A stretch of 64,000 nucleotides of DNA from Oscheius tipulae. Lineage: Eukaryota > Nematoda > Chromadorea > Rhabditida > Rhabditidae. Shown here piece by piece: positions 61,676-64,000 of the stretch. The DNA is taken from NCBI GenBank assembly GCA_037178975.1, contig JASJZH010000002.1, positions 1,736,001 through 1,800,000 on the forward strand. Reading direction: 5' to 3'. The translations under genes were made by a program, and so were the position numbers. Every line of letters starts with the position of its first letter. The first letter of the stretch is position 1. Below the pieces are notes generated by a model. It had not been told where the DNA came from and searched no databases. It worked only from the letters and a program-made list of their open reading frames with translations.

Positions 61676-64000
61676 ATGGAGTTTGAGGAGAATCCATCCT
61701 GCTACCAGGTCAATTCTGATTATCCAGATTACGCGCCAGACTTCTTGGAAAGCATTGATTGGGATAACTTGACCGAGTCAGAATGCGACTGCAGCAAGAA
61801 GATTTTCAGGTGGTTTCCGGTAAGTGTCTCTGTCTCTATGTCTCTATGTCTATGGTGTCTCTCTCTCTCTCTGTTTCTCTGTCTGAAAACATGTTCCAGC
61901 TATGCCAAGAGAAGTGCGGCGAAGCAGCGCCGGATATTACGGAGATGATCCAAAACATGACAGAGGAACAGATGCTTGAGATTGCTCTTCCGGCACTGCT
62001 ATATTTGGTTGTTTTCCTCGTCGGCACTGTGGGAAATGCCATGGTGAGTCTGGTCTGTCATAGGCGACTACCCTATCCCAGGTCATATTCGTCGTGAACC
62101 GCTTCAAAAGAATGAGAAACGTTACCAACGTCTTCTTGGCCAGTCTGAGTACAGCAGACCTGTGTCTAATCTGGTTCTGTGTGCCCATCATGTTCGTCAA
62201 GTACATGTCCCATTCGTGGTTCATGGGACGCTTTGCCTGCTATTCTGTTCACTATATCCAGCAGTTTACCTGCTTCTGTTCAGTCCTCACAATGACCATG
62301 ATTTCATTTGAAAGGTGAGGAAGAGTCACTGTCTCTCTGTCTCAACTATCCCTTTCAGATATCTGGCTATTGCCTACCCAATGAGGAATGTCTGGCTCTC
62401 ATCTATAGGCAGAGCTAAGAAGGTATGTTTTCGAAGAATCAATGATCAATAATGACTCACAGGTAATCCTCCTCATCTGGCTCTGCTCAGCTTTCTTAGC
62501 CATCCCGACAGCTATGAGGATAGACTACCAGATTGAGAGAGACGCAAGAGGAGAAGTAGTCAACTGGTGTCATAGGAGGTGAGAGACAGTGAGACAGAAA
62601 GACAGAAAGACAAAGAGACAGCGAGGCAAAGCGACAGAAGGACGGAGAGACAGTGATTCTTTCAGGTTCCCCCAGTACATTGCCAACTTCACCAACGTCT
62701 CCCAATCCCAACTGAACAGGGTTTTTGCTGTCTATCAGGTACTGTATTTTTCTTGTTGACTATCAGAAAAATTCTTCCAGCTCCTTCTCCTAATAGTCTT
62801 CCCAGTACTGACCATGTCAATCTGTTATGCCCGGGTCTCCATAATCGTCTACACGTCCTCCAAGGACCGCATTCTTCTCTCCCAGGCTATGTGAGTCGCC
62901 ATCAAAAGTGTCTACAGTAGTTATTTGAACGGTGGCGTATCCATTCTAATGATTCTTGAGTCGACCTAACCATTTTCTACTTATTGGATGGTTTATACTT
63001 GTAGAGCAGATCAAAGTTTACTACATTGTAGAACATCACTATTTCAAAAACATCATTTCTAAGACGCTTAAAAGACTCCTGAAGTCTTTGGTATTGAACA
63101 GCACTTGGTGTAAAACTTATTCCGATCTGGCATGACAGACAACGTTGGGCGCGGTTAGTACTTGGATTGGATCCTCTGTCAGCCTATCCATTATTTTAAC
63201 CCGTTTTTCGCGTCTAAAAAAAGATTTTTGTCGTTTCTCATGCTCTACAATGTTGTACTTTCTGATCAGCTCTACAAGTTTATAACCTCAACATATAGAA
63301 CAGTTTGACATTGTGCCCAAAAAGGCCGAGGTGCGCCACAGTTCTTGCAACTACATTAATGTCTGGTCTCTCTCTTCTCTCTGCTTTCTCTCCCAGCACC
63401 CACTCCCACGGCTTCTCCTTCTTCTCACTATGTGCTCGCTCCAAAAACCCCACTTTCCATCCCGTTTTGTTCAGAAAGAAGCGCTCGCTGAAGCGACCCG
63501 TCCGAGACGGCTATCTGCCCACGGCTAACCTTCTCCTGGCCTGTCATTACGTCACTAGGTTGAGTTTTTGACCCCCGAAACTACACACCCTTATTCCCAC
63601 AAAAAGCACTATAATCAGCTGGGATTTCAGTTGACTGACATGGTTTTCAGGGTTGCTTTTTCGAAGGCAGCTACCGACGCTGTCCATTTTTCTGGATACA
63701 GTACAATACCAATGATCAGTACCTCGAGGCAGCTGAAGAGTGCAACGACACAGATCAACAGCTACTCGAATAGCAAGCAGAAGAATCGGGTGGCGGATTC
63801 GAATAAGAAGCAGATTGTGCAAATGCTGATATCTATTGTGGTGATGTATACGGTGTGCTGGCTGCCGACCATTGGTAAGTGCGAAGGAGAGACCGAGACT
63901 GTTTTTCAGTTGATGAAATGCTCACCTCCTTTGGTTACATCTGTCGGATTTCGAACTCTCCCACGCTGAAGCATATGCGAATGGGATTTCACGCTCTGAC
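61676..64000 (+). CDS. Rhodopsin-family (class A) peptide GPCR, 3' partial
   Basis: Exons: 61676-61819, 61900-62043, 62082-62314, 62359-62422, 62463-62578, 62666-62738, 62781-62890, 63651-63874, 63910 onward. The N-terminus is acidic with Cys residues and an NMT glycosylation site. TM1 has GTVGNAM, TM2 NVFLASLSTADLC, TM3 ends in ERY (residues 173-175, in place of DRY), and TM6 has VCWLP. The window ends within TM7. The pattern suits invertebrate neuropeptide receptors; I cannot name the ligand. The ATG directly follows CACAG. Intron 7 holds a 5S-like repeat. Confidence 0.88.
63119..63176 (+). repeat. 5S-rRNA-derived SINE-like sequence, copy 3
   Basis: The best of the three copies: CCGATCTGGCA, CAACGTTGGG and GCGGTTAGTACTTGGAT in the order and spacing of the 5S rRNA internal control region (box A, intermediate element, box C). 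The 5S 5' part is absent; GTGTAAAAC lies upstream instead. In a GPCR intron, sense orientation. Confidence 0.75.

Overview
This is eukaryotic nuclear DNA, most probably from a nematode. The genes carry many short introns (about 37-45 nt) ending in TTTTCAG or TTTTTAG. Ten of the eleven start codons I can place sit 0-30 nt behind a free 3' splice acceptor, the signature of spliced-leader trans-splicing. There is a Tc5-type DNA transposon and an RTE-type LINE, both typical of nematodes. The species is not identifiable from the sequence. All gene models were built by eye from reading frames, splice sites and protein-family memory.

Layout. 1-5437: no gene, GA-rich simple repeats. 5438-6726 (+): unrecognised AT-hook protein. 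6870-7178 (-): casein-kinase-1-like fragment. 9012-12358 (+): serine beta-lactamase-domain protein. 12528-14554 (-): proteasome alpha-3, head to head with PUM3/Puf-A (14827-19924, +). 19925-29809: a repeat-rich block holding a TRPA-type channel (27187-28795, +), an identical inverted 369-bp copy of part of it (20120-20488), and between them a 5.66-kb Tc5-like transposon (21334-26993) that carries a nested RTE LINE and a MITE. 29810-34121 (-): large unrecognised protein. 35142-38858 (-): UTP3/SAS10, head to head with a PP6 regulatory subunit (SAPS, 39413-44992, +). This is followed on the same strand by RagA (45383-49226) and GIGYF (50177-54665). 55116-58452 (-): LAT-type amino-acid transporter, whose introns hold a Cys-rich gene on the other strand and a tRNA-Phe. 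61676-64000 (+): rhodopsin-family peptide GPCR, running off the window.

How genes relate. PUM3 and UTP3 are both ribosome-biogenesis factors, and each shares a short divergent promoter with another housekeeping gene. SAPS, RagA and GIGYF form a same-strand run touching PP6 phosphatase, TORC1 nutrient sensing and translational repression; the 390-bp SAPS-RagA gap would fit an operon, but that is inference.

The main non-genic content is mobile DNA in introns: 5S-rRNA-derived SINE-like sequences (three copies), about ten tRNA-derived SINE-like sequences, TTAA-flanked MITEs, other inverted-repeat elements, and degenerate GACAGA/CTGTC simple repeats. No prokaryote-style system (operon, CRISPR, integron) is present.
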